Assembly: GCA_021776235.1 (NCBI GenBank)
Contig: JAJFGG010000103.1
Span: 1-64,000 of the forward strand
Length of the DNA: 64,000 nt
Direction: 5' to 3'
DNA from: Alphaproteobacteria bacterium
Lineage (GTDB): Bacteria > Pseudomonadota > Alphaproteobacteria > GCA-2731375
Positions 63,324 to 64,000 of the stretch are shown one piece after another; the first letter of the stretch is position 1, and each line of letters begins with the position of its first letter. A model generated the notes under the pieces. The model ran no database searches. It was not told the DNA's origin and worked only from the letters and a program-made list of their open reading frames with translations. Made by a program: the position numbers and the translations under genes.

Positions 63324-64000
63324 ATGTCGGCACGGATATCGGTCGTCTTCCTCACCCGTTCATTGGAAGCCGGCGGCGCGGAGGTACAATTGGTCAGTCT
63401 CGCTACTGCCTTGCCGCGGGACCAATTCGCAGTAACAGTCCTATGCTTCTACGAAATTGGGCCTTTGCTCGATACTTTGAGAGAAGCCGGCATACCTGTC
63501 GTCTCACTTCAAAAAAGCGGCCGCTGGGACATCCCTCGTTTCTTTGCAAGACTAGTCAAGGAATTGCGCGTGCTGCGGCCTGATGTCGTCCATACATTTC
63601 TTGGCCCGCCCAATATTCTCGCCACACTGAGCAAGTTTTTTCTGCCCTCGATGCGCGTTGTCTGGGGCGTTCGCGCATCAAACATGGATCTTAGCCAGTA
63701 CGACTTCACATGGCGCCTTGGTTTCGCGTTTGAGCGGCTGCTGTCGTCCCGTGCCGATTTGATCGTCGCCAACTCCTCCGCCGGCCGCGATCACGTGCGT
63801 CAGAACGGCTTTGCCGACAGCCGGCTGACAGTCGTGCCGAATGGGATCGATACTGAGAACTTCGATGTGGCGCCGCAGTATCGAGATGAAATCCGGCGAG
63901 AGTGGGGGGTGGCCGATGATGAATGCTTGATCGGTATTGCCGCTCGTCTTGATCCCATGAAGGATCATGAAAACTTCCTGCAGGCCGCGGCGCTGCTTGC
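63324..64000 (+). CDS. GT4-family glycosyltransferase (partial, runs off the window)
   Basis: The first 225 codons of a GT-B glycosyltransferase are present and the frame is still open at the window end. FLTRSLEAGGAEVQLVSLA is the typical N-terminal glycine-rich start of GT4 enzymes. VVHTFLGPPNILA, ANSSAGRDHV, VPNGIDTENF and IGIAARLDPMKDHENFLQAA lead into the donor-binding domain. It starts at ATG 63324; no strong ribosome-binding site is visible. It probably continues the assembly genes of this locus. Confidence 0.93.
   Translation, partial: MSARISVVFLTRSLEAGGAEVQLVSLATALPRDQFAVTVLCFYEIGPLLDTLREAGIPVVSLQKSGRWDIPRFFARLVKELRVLRPDVVHTFLGPPNILATLSKFFLPSMRVVWGVRASNMDLSQYDFTWRLGFAFERLLSSRADLIVANSSAGRDHVRQNGFADSRLTVVPNGIDTENFDVAPQYRDEIRREWGVADDECLIGIAARLDPMKDHENFLQAAALL

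Noticed and set aside
1-64000. Mobile elements, tRNA attachment sites or CRISPR arrays
   Set aside because: No transposase, integrase, tRNA or regular repeat-spacer pattern was found on either strand.

Overview
This window is one long surface-glycan biosynthesis locus, with about 56 genes supported, most of them on the plus strand. The codon style, moderately GC-rich composition, dense ATGA/GTGA stop-start overlaps and gene content suggest a Gram-negative bacterium, most likely an alphaproteobacterium, possibly marine. That placement is an inference; no rRNA or housekeeping marker is present. No tRNA, CRISPR array, insertion sequence or phage gene was recognised.

Left flank (1-7.3 kb): a membrane sulfatase/phosphatase-fold protein on the minus strand lies divergent from a tight four-gene plus-strand operon. 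The operon encodes an unknown membrane-anchored protein, a CotH-kinase/beta-helix fusion, a VTC-domain (polyphosphate-polymerase-like) protein and a DUF4956 membrane protein.

Minus-strand block (7.3-13.3 kb): four genes encode an unusual acyl-transfer cassette. It comprises an AAC(3)-FkbH-GNAT fusion, a MaoC-SDR-acyl-carrier-protein fusion, a TylF/MycF-type O-methyltransferase and a DUF4910 peptidase-fold protein. A 0.69 kb gap separates it from the main plus-strand cluster.

Nonulosonic-acid blocks (14.0-34.4 kb): two parallel sets each carry a HisH/HisF/PP-loop amidotransferase trio (the PseA/WbpG type of sugar-amidination system), a NeuB-type synthase and an SpsF-type nucleotidyltransferase. 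Modifying enzymes (WecD-like GNAT, DegT aminotransferase, epimerases, Gfo/Idh oxidoreductase, aldo/keto reductase) are interspersed. An antisense CDP-alcohol phosphatidyltransferase lies between the two sets, and a C-terminal remnant of a PseB/LegB-type dehydratase lies within the second. This reads as a locus making one or two sialic-acid-like sugars carrying amidino groups.

Second acyl and export block (34.6-41.8 kb): an unknown transferase-like protein, an acyl-adenylate ligase, a GNAT, a discrete ACP, a class III aminotransferase and a one-piece ABC exporter/flippase.

Sulfate activation and glycan assembly (42-64 kb): ATP sulfurylase, a divergent pyruvate kinase and APS kinase are followed by a second asparagine synthetase, two polysaccharide-deacetylase-like proteins, an epimerase, a GNAT, WbqC and a GT4. 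Next come WbpB/WbpD/WbpE homologues (2,3-diamino-uronic acid route), split by an MBOAT/SGNH O-acylation pair and a sulfotransferase. The window ends with further GT4 enzymes, a methyltransferase, a B12-binding radical SAM enzyme and a GT4 cut by the window end. Together these genes predict a highly decorated glycan (capsule, O-antigen or flagellin glycan) carrying amidino, N-acyl, O-acyl, methyl and sulfate groups.
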